In this document: positions 9,161 through 17,688 of the stretch, piece by piece | How positions within the stretch are numbered: position 1 is the first letter of the stretch | Layout of the letters: every line of letters starts with the position of its first letter | Made by a program: the position numbers and the translations under genes | The notes under the pieces: model-generated | Seen by the model: the letters and a program-made list of their open reading frames with translations, nothing else | Database searches by the model: none | Told to the model about the DNA's origin: nothing | Assembly (NCBI GenBank): GCA_947302515.1 | Contig: CAMYVT010000001.1 | Coordinates: forward strand, 62,001-126,000 | DNA from: an uncultured Caryophanales bacterium | GTDB taxonomy: Bacteria; Bacillota_I; Bacilli_A; RF39; UBA660 | Reading direction: 5' to 3' | Length of the DNA stretch: 64,000 nt

Positions 9161-10039
9161 ATGAGCAGAATAAAGAATAAAACAGGAAGAAATATATTAA
9201 CATTTTTAATGTTAATAATTGGTTGTTTTATAGCAGCTGCAGCCTTAGAATGTTTCTTAATACCAAATACTATTCTAGATGGAGGAATAACAGGTATATC
9301 AATTATTATTCATAAATTATTTGGTGTACCATTATGGTTATTAGTAATACTGATAAATATTCCATTTATTTATATTGGTTATAGGAATCTAGGAAGAAAC
9401 TTTTTAATTAGAACAGTATTTTCAATGGCATTCTTTGCCTTATTCTTATCATACTTTGAACTAGTAGAACCATTTACTGAAGAAATATTATTATCTATAG
9501 TATTTGGTGGAGCATTATATGGTCTGGGTGTAGGAATGATTATTCACTTTGGAGGATGTATTGATGGTACTGAAAGTGTTTCTATAGTTATTAGTAAAAA
9601 GACATCATTTAGTGTTGGTCAAATAATTCTTGTTTTCAACTTAGTAATATTCTCAGTTGCTGGAATAATCTTTGGATTAGATAGAGCACTATATTCATTA
9701 CTTACTTATGTTATAACATTTAAAGTAATAGACTTTGTATCAGAAGGATTAGAACAAGCTAAAGCGGCTTTAATAATCACTGATAAAGGAACAGATCTAT
9801 CTACTGAAATATATAAACGATTAGGTAGGACTACAACTACTATTAGAGGAAAAGGATTAATAAGTGGAGAAAAAGAAGTTCTATATTGTGTTTTAACAAG
9901 AATGGAAGTATTTGAATTAAATAGAATAGTAGAAGAAATGGATGAAAGTGCTTTTATAACTATTCTAGAAGTATCAGATATTATTGGTACTCATATTAAA
10001 TCTAATAAAAGAGTAAAAGATTTATCAAAAAAGAAATGA
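9161..10039 (+). CDS. YitT-family membrane protein (DUF161 + DUF2179)
   Basis: Five to six hydrophobic segments fill residues 10-200 (LIIGCFIAAAALECFLIPN, GGITGISIIIHKLFG are typical of the YitT family), followed by a cytoplasmic DUF2179 domain at about 205-280 (AKAALIITDKGTDLS, TTIRGKG). Length 292 fits the family. YitT proteins are widespread in Firmicutes but their function is not established. AGAAGGAGG precedes the ATG, and the gene lies directly behind the DUF285 gene, so it may be transcribed with it. Confidence 0.88.
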   Translation: MSRIKNKTGRNILTFLMLIIGCFIAAAALECFLIPNTILDGGITGISIIIHKLFGVPLWLLVILINIPFIYIGYRNLGRNFLIRTVFSMAFFALFLSYFELVEPFTEEILLSIVFGGALYGLGVGMIIHFGGCIDGTESVSIVISKKTSFSVGQIILVFNLVIFSVAGIIFGLDRALYSLLTYVITFKVIDFVSEGLEQAKAALIITDKGTDLSTEIYKRLGRTTTTIRGKGLISGEKEVLYCVLTRMEVFELNRIVEEMDESAFITILEVSDIIGTHIKSNKRVKDLSKKK

Positions 10040-10054
10040 TAAATCTTTTTTTAT
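10016..10054 (+). terminator. Rho-independent terminator overlapping the gene end
   Basis: AAAAGATTTATC and GATAAATCTTTTTTT pair across the stop codon of the YitT-family gene. Confidence 0.75.
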
Positions 10055-10078
10055 TGTATAATAAATATAGGTGGTTAT

Positions 10079-10954
10079 ATGAAATATGTATATATTCTTA
10101 ATAGATTCAGTTTAAAAGATAAATTAAATCCATTAGTAAAAAGAATAGAATATATATCTAATAATAGAAAAATGGATTATGTAATTGAAATTAATAATGT
10201 AGATACATCAACTGAAGATATTGTTAAAAAATATAAAAAAGATAAAGTAACATTTCTCGCAGTAGGTGGAGATGGAACAATAAATAGAGTATTAAATAGT
10301 ATGGTTGGTACTAAAAATATTTTGGGTTTTATTCCATATGGAACAGGTAATGATTTTTATAGAACTTGTAGAGAACAATTAAATAAAAAGATTAATAAAA
10401 TAGATTTAATAAAAATTAATGATAAATTTTTTATTAATGTTGCTTGTTTTGGAATAGATGCTGATATTGGTAATAATGATGAAATAATACATAGTAAAAT
10501 AATCCCTGAAAAACAAAGATATAACATGTCACTTTTAATACATTTTTTAAAGTATAAAACTAAACCAGTAAAGGTAACATATAATAATAAAACATGGATA
10601 GATGAAATGACCACAATTGCTTTATGTAATGGTAGATATTATGGTGGTGGCTATAGAGTGGGCTATAGAGCTAGACTTGATAATGGAACAATAGATGTTT
10701 ATTTAATAGATAAAATGAAAAAAATGATGATGGCTAAACTAATAAAAGGAATGGATAATGGATTGCATGAAGATTCTATTCATACAACTAAAATAGTAGT
10801 TAAAAAATTAAAAATAGAATTTGAAGATGAAGTATCAAGTAATATAGATGGAGAAAAATTAACTAGTAAAGTATTTGATATAGAAGTAATACCTAAAGGA
10901 ATAACTATTTATTATAATCAAGAGTTAATTGACGATATAAATATGACAAAATAA
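10079..10954 (+). CDS. Diacylglycerol/lipid kinase family protein (DagK/YegS-like)
   Basis: A 291-residue lipid kinase. The nucleotide-binding GGDGTINRVLN lies at about residues 61-71 and GTGNDF at about 88-93, both typical of the DAGK catalytic domain; the C-terminal domain ends with the usual SSNIDGEK region. It would phosphorylate diacylglycerol or a similar lipid with ATP, recycling diacylglycerol into phosphatidate. It shares a GGDG motif superfamily with the NAD kinase at 15661-16461 but is clearly the lipid-kinase branch. GGTGGTTAT provides the ribosome site. It is a single-gene unit bounded by terminators. Confidence 0.88.
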   Translation: MKYVYILNRFSLKDKLNPLVKRIEYISNNRKMDYVIEINNVDTSTEDIVKKYKKDKVTFLAVGGDGTINRVLNSMVGTKNILGFIPYGTGNDFYRTCREQLNKKINKIDLIKINDKFFINVACFGIDADIGNNDEIIHSKIIPEKQRYNMSLLIHFLKYKTKPVKVTYNNKTWIDEMTTIALCNGRYYGGGYRVGYRARLDNGTIDVYLIDKMKKMMMAKLIKGMDNGLHEDSIHTTKIVVKKLKIEFEDEVSSNIDGEKLTSKVFDIEVIPKGITIYYNQELIDDINMTK

Positions 10955-10973
10955 TAATTATTTTGTCTTTTTA
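10945..10973 (+). terminator. Rho-independent terminator
   Basis: Perfect 11-bp stem GACAAAATAAT / ATTATTTTGTC followed by TTTTTAT; it includes the stop codon of the lipid kinase gene and lies three bases before the next promoter. Confidence 0.85.
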
Positions 10974-10975
10974 TA

Positions 10976-11004
10976 TTGACAAAAATATCTGTTATTAATA
11001 AAAT
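10976..11004 (+). promoter_or_regulatory. Promoter of the NAD salvage operon
   Basis: A perfect -35 box TTGACA (10976-10981) and -10 box TAAAAT (10999-11004) are separated by 17 bases. It is placed directly after the terminator of the previous gene and 33 bases before pncA. Confidence 0.85.
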
Positions 11005-11013
11005 GTTATTAAC
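10991..11013. promoter_or_regulatory. Candidate NrtR operator (23-bp palindrome)
   Basis: The outer arms GTTA and TAAC, inner arms TAA and TTA, and an A/T pair further in are symmetric about the central A at 11002. The palindrome covers the -10 box of the NAD operon promoter, so a bound protein would block transcription. NrtR-family repressors (gene at 14841-15674 in this operon) bind palindromes in front of NAD genes; the assignment to NrtR is inference from that context. Confidence 0.6.
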
Positions 11014-11036
11014 AAGATTAATTATAAGGAGAATAT

Positions 11037-11627
11037 ATGGATATTAAGAATTTAAAAATGTATAAAAGTTGTTTAATAATAGTAGATATGGTAAATGGAT
11101 TTGTAAGAGAAGGAGTATTACATGATGAAAAAATAGGAGATATTATTCCTCGTCAAATAGAATTAATTAAAGGAGCAAAAAAAGAAGGAAAATTAATTAT
11201 TTTTATTAAAGATACTCATGAAGAAGATTCAGTAGAATTTATAAGATTTGGTAATACAAAACATTGTGTTAGAAATACTTTTGAACAAGAATTAGTAGAT
11301 GAATTAAAAGAATATGAATACAGTGAAGATACAATTAGTATTGAAAAAAATTCTACTAGTTTTATGGAATCTCCTGAGTTTAGAGAATTAATAAAATATC
11401 AAACAGAATTAAATGATTTTGATATAGTAGGTTGCTGTACTGATATATGTGTGGTTAATGGTACTATTGCTTTAGCAAATCATCTAGATGAGATTAATAG
11501 ACCTCATACTATAAGAGTACATGAAGATGCAATTGCTACATACAATGAAGATAATAGGAAGGAATATGTTGCTGCTTCTAAATTATTAATGAAACAGCAA
11601 GGAATTGAATTAGTAAAGAAGAAATAG
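11037..11627 (+). CDS. pncA: Nicotinamidase (isochorismatase-fold amidohydrolase)
   Basis: A 196-residue cysteine hydrolase that converts nicotinamide to nicotinate and ammonia. The triad is visible as Asp in LIIVDMVNGF (residue 17), Lys in SIEKNSTS (about 104) and Cys in VGCCTDICV (about 134); metal ligands are suggested by KDTHEED, and HC is present in GNTKHC. The next six genes complete NAD synthesis from its product. AAGGAG lies ahead of the ATG at 11037. It opens the operon and is probably repressed through the palindrome upstream. Confidence 0.87.
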   Translation: MDIKNLKMYKSCLIIVDMVNGFVREGVLHDEKIGDIIPRQIELIKGAKKEGKLIIFIKDTHEEDSVEFIRFGNTKHCVRNTFEQELVDELKEYEYSEDTISIEKNSTSFMESPEFRELIKYQTELNDFDIVGCCTDICVVNGTIALANHLDEINRPHTIRVHEDAIATYNEDNRKEYVAASKLLMKQQGIELVKKK

Positions 11628-11636
11628 GGTGATAAT

Positions 11637-13067
11637 ATGAATAAAACTTTAATGACTGATTTTTATGAATTAACAATGGCACAAACATATTTTAATGAAT
11701 GGAAAAAAGATGAAAAATTATACTTTGATATATTTTTTAGAAATAATCCATTTAATGGAGGATATACAATTAGTAGTGGTTTAGATGAAATAATAGATTA
11801 TGTAAAAAACTTTAAATTTAATGATGAAGATATTGCTTATTTAAAAGGATTAAATACTTTTACTGACGATTTCTTAATCTATTTAAAAAACTTATCTTTT
11901 AAAGGAGACATCTATGCCGTACCAGATGGTACAGTAGTATTTCCTAATGAACCAGTATTAACAGTAAAAGCAGATGCTGTAACAGCTCAATTGTTAGAAA
12001 CAGCACTTCTTGCTTGTTTTAATCATGCATCACTTGTTGCAACAGCAGCTAAAAGAATTACCCATGAAGCAAATAATATTCCAGTAATGGAGTTTGGTGC
12101 TAGACGTGCTAGAGGAATAGATTCTGCTATAGAAGCTAGTAAGAATTCGTTTATTGGGGGTTGTTCTGGTACTAGTAATACTTATGCTGGAAAAAAATAT
12201 AATATTCCAGTATTAGGAACAATGGCTCATTCATTAGTTACAGAAACAGAAGATGAGTATGAAGCATTTTTAGGTTATGCAAAATCTAATCCAAATAATT
12301 GCGTATTTTTAGTAGATACATATGATACTCTACGTAGTGGTATACCTAATGCTATAAAAGTAGCAAATGATTATTTAAAACCCAATGGTTATAAATTTAA
12401 AGGAATAAGAATAGATAGTGGAGATTTAGCTTATCTATCAAAAGAAGCAAGAAAAATGTTAGATGAAGCAGGATATCCTGATACAACAATATGTTTAAGT
12501 AATAGTTTAGATGAATATTCTATTAGAGACTTATTAGATCAAGGAGCAGTAATTGATTCATTAGGAGTAGGAGATAATATTGCTGCCCCTAAAGAAAGAT
12601 TAGGTGGAGTATATAAATTATGTGCAGTAGAAGAGAATAATAAACCAACTCCTAGAATGAAATTAAGTAATGATAATATTAAAACAACTAATCCAGGTTT
12701 TAAAAAAGTAGTAAGGTTTTATGATAAAGAAACAGGTTTCGCCTTAGGAGATGTAATTGCCTTAAGAGAAGAAACTATTCCAATAAATGAATACACTTTA
12801 GTACATCCAGTAGAAACATGGAAAAAAACTACAATTAATAATTACAATATGAGAGAATTATTAGTACCAATATTTAAAGGTGGAAAATTAGTTTATAATA
12901 ATCCATCTCTAGATGAAAGAAAAGAGTACTGTGAAAAAGAAATAAATACATTGTACCCAGAAATACTAAGAATTAATAAACCACATGAATACTATGTAGA
13001 TTTAAGTGATACATTAAGAGAATTAAAAAATAATTTAATAGAAAAACATTCTAATTTAAATAAATAG
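11637..13067 (+). CDS. pncB: Nicotinate phosphoribosyltransferase
   Basis: A 476-residue enzyme that joins nicotinate to PRPP, giving nicotinate mononucleotide with ATP hydrolysis. The N-terminal LMTDFYELTMAQTYF is diagnostic, as are EFGARRARG (about 155) and the GIRIDSGDLAYLS phosphate-binding segment (about 260). The length suits the long Firmicutes form. The ribosome site AGGGTGAT is spaced normally, nine bases after the pncA stop. It receives the product of the nicotinamidase. Confidence 0.93.
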   Translation: MNKTLMTDFYELTMAQTYFNEWKKDEKLYFDIFFRNNPFNGGYTISSGLDEIIDYVKNFKFNDEDIAYLKGLNTFTDDFLIYLKNLSFKGDIYAVPDGTVVFPNEPVLTVKADAVTAQLLETALLACFNHASLVATAAKRITHEANNIPVMEFGARRARGIDSAIEASKNSFIGGCSGTSNTYAGKKYNIPVLGTMAHSLVTETEDEYEAFLGYAKSNPNNCVFLVDTYDTLRSGIPNAIKVANDYLKPNGYKFKGIRIDSGDLAYLSKEARKMLDEAGYPDTTICLSNSLDEYSIRDLLDQGAVIDSLGVGDNIAAPKERLGGVYKLCAVEENNKPTPRMKLSNDNIKTTNPGFKKVVRFYDKETGFALGDVIALREETIPINEYTLVHPVETWKKTTINNYNMRELLVPIFKGGKLVYNNPSLDERKEYCEKEINTLYPEILRINKPHEYYVDLSDTLRELKNNLIEKHSNLNK

Positions 13068-13081
13068 AAAAGAGGAATAAT

Positions 13082-13831
13082 ATGTTTAATCCAATAAAAA
13101 CAAAAGATAGAATAATAGAATTTATAAGAGACTATTTTACTAGTAATAATCTAGGAGGAGTAGTAATAGGAATAAGTGGAGGAAAAGATTCAGCAGTAGT
13201 TGCAGCACTCTTTACAGAAGCTTTAGGAAAAGAAAATGTTTTAGGAGTAACCCTACCTTGTAATTCAAATAGTACTGATAGAGAAGATGCTTTACTAATA
13301 AGTAATTATTATGGTTTTGAAATGATTAATCTAGATCTAACAGAAACATATGATACTTTTAAAAAACAAATTAGTTTATTAGGTAATTACTCTAATGATG
13401 AATTAAAAAATAGTGATATTAATATTAAACCTCGACTTAGAATGACTTCTCTTTATTATTTAGCAGCCCTATATTCATCTCTAAAAGGAAGAACTTATGT
13501 AGTTGCTGGCACAGGAAATAAATGTGAAATATATGTAGGCTATTTTACTAAAGGAGGAGATGGAATCTCTGATATAAATGTCTTAGGAGATTTAACCGTA
13601 GAAGAAGTAATACAAATAGGAGAAGTATTAAATGTACCAAAAGAAGTATTATATAAAACTCCTAATGATGGATTAAGTGGTTTATCTGATGAGGATAAAT
13701 TAGGAGTAAAATATAGTGATATTACTAAAGTGATAAATAATGAACCAGTAGATAAAGATGTATTAGAAAAAATAGAAAAACTTCATAAAAACAGTCTTCA
13801 CAAATTTAACATTCCCATATTTAAAAAATGA
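13082..13831 (+). CDS. nadE: NH3-dependent NAD+ synthetase
   Basis: A 249-residue N-type ATP pyrophosphatase. The PP-loop SGGKDSA is at residues 34-40 (GISGGKDSAVVAAL), with later motifs AGTGNKCE and YFTKGGDGISD characteristic of NadE. It adenylates and amidates nicotinate adenine dinucleotide to NAD+. There is no glutaminase domain, so ammonia is the likely nitrogen donor. The stop overlaps the nadD start (ATGA), indicating translational coupling. Confidence 0.93.
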   Translation: MFNPIKTKDRIIEFIRDYFTSNNLGGVVIGISGGKDSAVVAALFTEALGKENVLGVTLPCNSNSTDREDALLISNYYGFEMINLDLTETYDTFKKQISLLGNYSNDELKNSDINIKPRLRMTSLYYLAALYSSLKGRTYVVAGTGNKCEIYVGYFTKGGDGISDINVLGDLTVEEVIQIGEVLNVPKEVLYKTPNDGLSGLSDEDKLGVKYSDITKVINNEPVDKDVLEKIEKLHKNSLHKFNIPIFKK

Positions 13832-14373
13832 AATTAGGTGTTTATGTAGGTAGTTTTAATCCTCCTCATGAAGGACATCATAAAGTAATAAAATATTTAT
13901 TAGAAAAAAAATTAGTAGATAAAATATTATTACTACCAACACCAAACTATTGGGATAAAAATTATTTAGTAGATATTAATGAAAGAGTAGAAATGTTAAA
14001 AGTATATGAAGATATAAATGTAGAAGTAGATAATATTCATAATAATTATCCTTGTACATATGAAGTAATAAGAAGTTTAAAAAAAGACTATAAAGAAGAT
14101 GATTTATATTTAATAATTGGTTCAGATAATTTAGAAAGATTACATGAATGGGAAAATATTAATGAAATATTAGAAAATAAAATAATAGTATTAAAAAGAG
14201 ATAAAATAGAAAAGAATAAATATTTAAAAGAGTATGATAAACAATTTATCTATTGTGAAGATTTTAATCATTTAGATGTTTCATCTACTGATATAAGAGA
14301 AGGTAGTAGTAAATATCTTAATCCTATAGTAAAAAAATATATAGAGGAGCATCATTTATATGAAGACATTTAA
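13828..14373 (+). CDS. nadD: Nicotinate-nucleotide adenylyltransferase
   Basis: A 181-residue nucleotidyltransferase with the signature VGSFNPPHEGH at residues 6-16 and SSTDIREG near 152 (ISSTxIR in the family). It transfers AMP from ATP to nicotinate mononucleotide, giving the substrate of NadE. The start is coupled to nadE by a four-base overlap, and its end overlaps the next gene by 14 bases. Confidence 0.92.
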   Translation: MKLGVYVGSFNPPHEGHHKVIKYLLEKKLVDKILLLPTPNYWDKNYLVDINERVEMLKVYEDINVEVDNIHNNYPCTYEVIRSLKKDYKEDDLYLIIGSDNLERLHEWENINEILENKIIVLKRDKIEKNKYLKEYDKQFIYCEDFNHLDVSSTDIREGSSKYLNPIVKKYIEEHHLYEDI

Positions 14374-14839
14374 AAATATAGTTGAAATACTAACTAAAGA
14401 TAATAAAACAATATCAACTATGGAATCATGTACAGGAGGAGCAGTAGTAAATAGTATTACTAATATAGAAGGTTCTAGTGATATTATTAAATTTAGTGCT
14501 ATAACATACTCTAATGAATATAAAATAAAAATGGGTGTATCAAGAGAAATAATTGATAAATATTCAGTATATAGTATTGAAACTGCTAAAGAAATGTCTA
14601 AAGTAATATGTGATTATACTAATTCTAATTATGGTATAGGTATTACTGGTAAATTAAATAGAATAGATAAGAATAATCTATATGGAGATGATAATATAGT
14701 ATTTATTTCTATCTATGATAAAGATAATAATAAATATTATGTTTATAAAATTGAAGTAAAAGAAAATTCAAGAGAATTAAATAAAGAGCTAGTAATAGAT
14801 AAAATAATAGAAGAATTAGAAATAATAATAGGAGGTTAA
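14360..14839 (+). CDS. pncC: CinA C-terminal/PncC-type NMN amidohydrolase
   Basis: A stand-alone 159-residue CinA C-terminal domain: STMESCTGGAVVNSIT at residues 19-34 and ITYSNEYKIKMGVS near 50-63 are family hallmarks. PncC converts nicotinamide mononucleotide to nicotinate mononucleotide, recycling the NMN made by DNA ligase. The usual TGIAGP segment is changed to TGKLNR, so activity is likely but not certain. No N-terminal molybdopterin-like CinA domain is present. AGAGGAGC in the end of nadD is the ribosome site. Confidence 0.8.
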   Translation: MKTFKNIVEILTKDNKTISTMESCTGGAVVNSITNIEGSSDIIKFSAITYSNEYKIKMGVSREIIDKYSVYSIETAKEMSKVICDYTNSNYGIGITGKLNRIDKNNLYGDDNIVFISIYDKDNNKYYVYKIEVKENSRELNKELVIDKIIEELEIIIGG

Positions 14840-14840
14840 A

Positions 14841-15674
14841 ATGAAAGAATATAAATCAGAAAAAGAATTCTTAAAAGATTATGATTCATCAAAATTTGAA
14901 AAATTATCAATGACAGCAGATCTTTTAATTTTAAGTGTTTCTTCCAAAGATCCAAATAATTACCGTAAAAACGAAGAAAAAAGTATGAGTATTTTATTAA
15001 CTAAAAGAAAAGACTATCCATATAAAGATAAATGGAATCTTCCCGGAGGATTTATGAATCCAAAGAAAGAAACCTTAGAAGAATGTGCTAAAAGAGTATT
15101 AAAAGCAGAAACAAATCTATCTGATGTATATTTAGAACAATTATATACATTTGACTCTTTAAATAGAGATCCCAGATTAAGAGTAGTATCTACTGCCTTT
15201 ATATCTTTAGTTGATAAAAACAAATTAAAAGATGAAGTAGTAGATGCTGAATGGTTTGATATAGAAAAAAGAGTAGAAACAAAAAATAAAATAGACTTAA
15301 CTTTATCTAATGGTAAAGAAAAAATAAAATTTACTGCAAAAAAAGTATTAAGAGAAAAAACTACAGATAAATATGATTTCATTGTAGATAATAATGATTC
15401 TTTAGCTTTTGATCATGCTGAAGTAATAATAGTAGGGTTAGAAAGAATAAAGAATAAAACAAACTATACTGATATTGTATTCAATATGATGCCAGAGTAC
15501 TTTACTCTAGGAGAATTACAACAAGTATATGAAGTAATATTGAATAAAAAACTACTTGATCCAGCATTTCGTAGAATAATATCTAATAAGGTTGAAAAAA
15601 CAGAAAGGATGAAAACAGGAGAAGGACATCGTCCATCATGTTTATTTAGGTATAAAAAGCATGAAAGAAATTAA
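14841..15674 (+). CDS. nrtR: NrtR-type Nudix-winged-helix regulator of NAD metabolism
   Basis: A 277-residue protein. Residues 20-150 form a Nudix domain, and a winged-helix part at about 190-265 (FTLGELQQVYEVILNKKLLD, FRRIISNKV) is the NrtR-specific DNA-binding domain. The Nudix box begins GGFMNPKKETLEECAKR and ends VLKAETNL: the Glu after Arg is Val, the first Glu of the EE pair is Ala and the conserved Gly is Asn, so hydrolysis is probably lost, as described for regulatory members that sense ADP-ribose or NAD-related ligands. It lies inside the NAD operon and most likely represses it through the palindrome at 10991-11013. Confidence 0.85.
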   Translation: MKEYKSEKEFLKDYDSSKFEKLSMTADLLILSVSSKDPNNYRKNEEKSMSILLTKRKDYPYKDKWNLPGGFMNPKKETLEECAKRVLKAETNLSDVYLEQLYTFDSLNRDPRLRVVSTAFISLVDKNKLKDEVVDAEWFDIEKRVETKNKIDLTLSNGKEKIKFTAKKVLREKTTDKYDFIVDNNDSLAFDHAEVIIVGLERIKNKTNYTDIVFNMMPEYFTLGELQQVYEVILNKKLLDPAFRRIISNKVEKTERMKTGEGHRPSCLFRYKKHERN

Positions 15675-16461
15675 TAAAGTAAGATTATTTGTAAAAAACA
15701 ATTTAAAATCCAAAGAAGTAGAGCAAGAAACAAAAGAATGTTTAATAAAAGAAAAATATGAAATAGTAGAAGATAATGACTTTGATTTAGGAATAGCTAT
15801 TGGAGGAGATGGATCTTTCCTTAGAATGGTTAATGAAAGTAATTTTAATAAAAATGCTTTATATGTAGGTATAAATACCGGAACTTTAGGTTTTGCTCAA
15901 GATATATCTGCAGAAGAAGTACAAGATTTTATAAAAAAAATAAAAAATAAAGATTACTTTTATGAAGAAATAGGTATTGAAGATATATTAGTAGAAGCAA
16001 ATAATAAAATAATAGAATTTCATAGTTTAAATGAAATAGTAATAAGAGAAAAAGAATTAAATACAGTTTATTTAGATACATACATTAATGATGTTTTATT
16101 AGAAAACTATGTAGGAGATGGTTTATTAATATCTACATCTTTTGGTTCTACTGCTTATAATCTATGTTATGGAGGAACTATAGTAGATAATCAATTTGAT
16201 ACATTACAAATAACTCCTATCGCTCCTATGTCTAATAAAAGTTATAGATCATTAAAGAATTCAGTAGTAATACCTGCTACTAAAAAAATAACTATTATTC
16301 CTAAAACAAAGACTAATAATATTTTAATTACTAGTGATGGAGTAAATAAATATTATGATGAAGTAACTAAAATAGAAATAAAAATTACTAGTCATATTCA
16401 TTTAATACGTAAGAAAGATTATAACTATATAAGAAAGATTAATGATAAATTTATAAAGTAA
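15661..16461 (+). CDS. nadK: NAD kinase
   Basis: A 266-residue NAD kinase: IGGDGSFLRMV at about residues 43-53, NTGTLGFAQD near 76-85 and GDGLLISTSFGSTAYN near 148-163 are the family motifs. It makes NADP+ from NAD+ and ATP. Its start lies 14 bases inside the end of nrtR. As last gene it completes a pathway from nicotinamide, nicotinate or NMN to NADP in one transcript. Confidence 0.93.
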   Translation: MKEINKVRLFVKNNLKSKEVEQETKECLIKEKYEIVEDNDFDLGIAIGGDGSFLRMVNESNFNKNALYVGINTGTLGFAQDISAEEVQDFIKKIKNKDYFYEEIGIEDILVEANNKIIEFHSLNEIVIREKELNTVYLDTYINDVLLENYVGDGLLISTSFGSTAYNLCYGGTIVDNQFDTLQITPIAPMSNKSYRSLKNSVVIPATKKITIIPKTKTNNILITSDGVNKYYDEVTKIEIKITSHIHLIRKKDYNYIRKINDKFIK

Positions 16462-16485
16462 ACTAAAAAAAGTTTACTTTTTTTG
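16456..16485 (+). terminator. Rho-independent terminator of the NAD operon
   Basis: Stem AAGTAAACT / AGTTTACTT with a six-A loop and a long T run, overlapping the nadK stop codon. Confidence 0.88.
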
Positions 16486-16511
16486 TTATAATAATCTACA
16501 GGTGAGGTTCA

Positions 16512-17021
16512 ATGGACAAAATAAAAGGATATAAAGCGTTTAATAAAGATATGAGTAATCGTTATGGGAAAAAATTTGAAGAAGGAATGATATACTCAAT
16601 GATATTTTCACCCAGATTTGGTAATGATGGTAGAGGATATCATTTTTGTAAGAGACTAGAAGATACTCTACGTTTTTTCCGTGCTATGGAAGAAGAAATT
16701 CAAATAGCAGAAGTAACTGGATTAGGAGAAACAGTTACAAGTGATAGAGATGAAGATGAATATTATGGTTACTATGATATGTATAGTACAAATAAGATTA
16801 GAATTGATAAAATATTAACAAGAGAAGAAATAATCAAAATGGCTTTAGCAATGCCACCATATCGAGTAACAAGATTTATTCAAGGATATAAATTAACTCC
16901 TGATGAAATAGAAATGTTTCGTTTAATGTTTGAAAAAGACAATGATGTACAATTAGCATTATCATATTATCAAGAGCACCAATTAGATGCTTATGAGTTA
17001 GATTATAAAAAGCATCATTGA
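16512..17021 (+). CDS. Unrecognised protein with GYKAFNKD N-terminus
   Basis: A soluble acidic 169-residue protein. The start KGYKAFNKDM followed by EEGMIYS and GYHFCKRLEDTLRFF resembles a small domain (DUF7666-like) seen in phage and gut bacterial proteins, where a similar GFHFC segment occurs; this is a resemblance, not a firm match. The C-terminal half is helical. GGTGAGG lies before the ATG and a TATAAT box at about 16486-16494. It stands alone between a terminator and the acyltransferase genes. Confidence 0.6.
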   Translation: MDKIKGYKAFNKDMSNRYGKKFEEGMIYSMIFSPRFGNDGRGYHFCKRLEDTLRFFRAMEEEIQIAEVTGLGETVTSDRDEDEYYGYYDMYSTNKIRIDKILTREEIIKMALAMPPYRVTRFIQGYKLTPDEIEMFRLMFEKDNDVQLALSYYQEHQLDAYELDYKKHH

Positions 17022-17064
17022 AAGACATAATTAATAATAGTATAATTAAAAATAGGTGATAAGT

Positions 17065-17688
17065 GTGACAGCGAAAAAAGAAAAATTTAAGTATGGAGAT
17101 AGATGGTTTTATACTTTAACAAAACCACTATTAATATTTTTAGTATATTTATTATATTTTCCTAAAATAAAAGGTAGAGATAATATTCCTAAAGATGGAC
17201 CAATAGTTTTTGCAGGTAATCATAAGAAATGGGTAGATCCAGAATTAGTATGTGCTGTAGTAAGAAAAAGACAAGTACATTTCTTAGCAAAACAAGAGTT
17301 ATTTAAAGGAATTTCTCATATCATCACATGGGGTATGGGAGCAATCCCAGTAAATAGAAGTATACATGATAAAAACGCCTTAAAATATGCCATAGAAGCC
17401 TTAAATAATAATTTATGTATAGGAATATTCCCAGAAGGTACAATTAACCGTACAGATGACCCTGTAATGCCTTTTAAAATAGGTGCAGTAAAAATGGCTA
17501 AAGAGGCAAATGCTACTATCGTACCATTTGTTATAACAGGTAAATATAAATTATTTAGAGGTGGAGAAACTATAGAATTTTTAAAACCAATGAAAGTAGA
17601 AGAAGATTTAGAAAAATCAAATAAAAAATTAATGGATATTATTAGTAAAAAAATAAAAGAAGGTGAAAAAAATGGAAGAAAAAGCTGA
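17065..17688 (+). CDS. plsC: 1-acylglycerol-3-phosphate acyltransferase (PlsC family), GTG start
   Basis: A 207-residue acyltransferase with the catalytic HX4D motif NHKKWVD (H53, D58) and the substrate motif FPEGTINR. It acylates lysophosphatidic acid to phosphatidic acid, with one N-terminal membrane helix (about 19-34). An in-frame GTG at 17056 lies within the ribosome site AGGTGAT; the same spacing as other genes here puts the start at the GTG of GTGACAGCG (17065). It overlaps the next, related gene by 17 bases. Confidence 0.85.
   Translation: MTAKKEKFKYGDRWFYTLTKPLLIFLVYLLYFPKIKGRDNIPKDGPIVFAGNHKKWVDPELVCAVVRKRQVHFLAKQELFKGISHIITWGMGAIPVNRSIHDKNALKYAIEALNNNLCIGIFPEGTINRTDDPVMPFKIGAVKMAKEANATIVPFVITGKYKLFRGGETIEFLKPMKVEEDLEKSNKKLMDIISKKIKEGEKNGRKS

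Noticed and set aside
17056..17064. GTG at 17056 as start of the first PlsC gene (likewise GTG 39179 for miaA, 33307 for the Gly/Ser protein and 27150 for the P-ATPase)
   Set aside because: At 17056, 39179 and 33307 the GTG is part of the ribosome site AGGTGAT, and at 27150 it directly precedes GGGTG; the start 9-12 bases further down has the spacing used by the other genes of this window.
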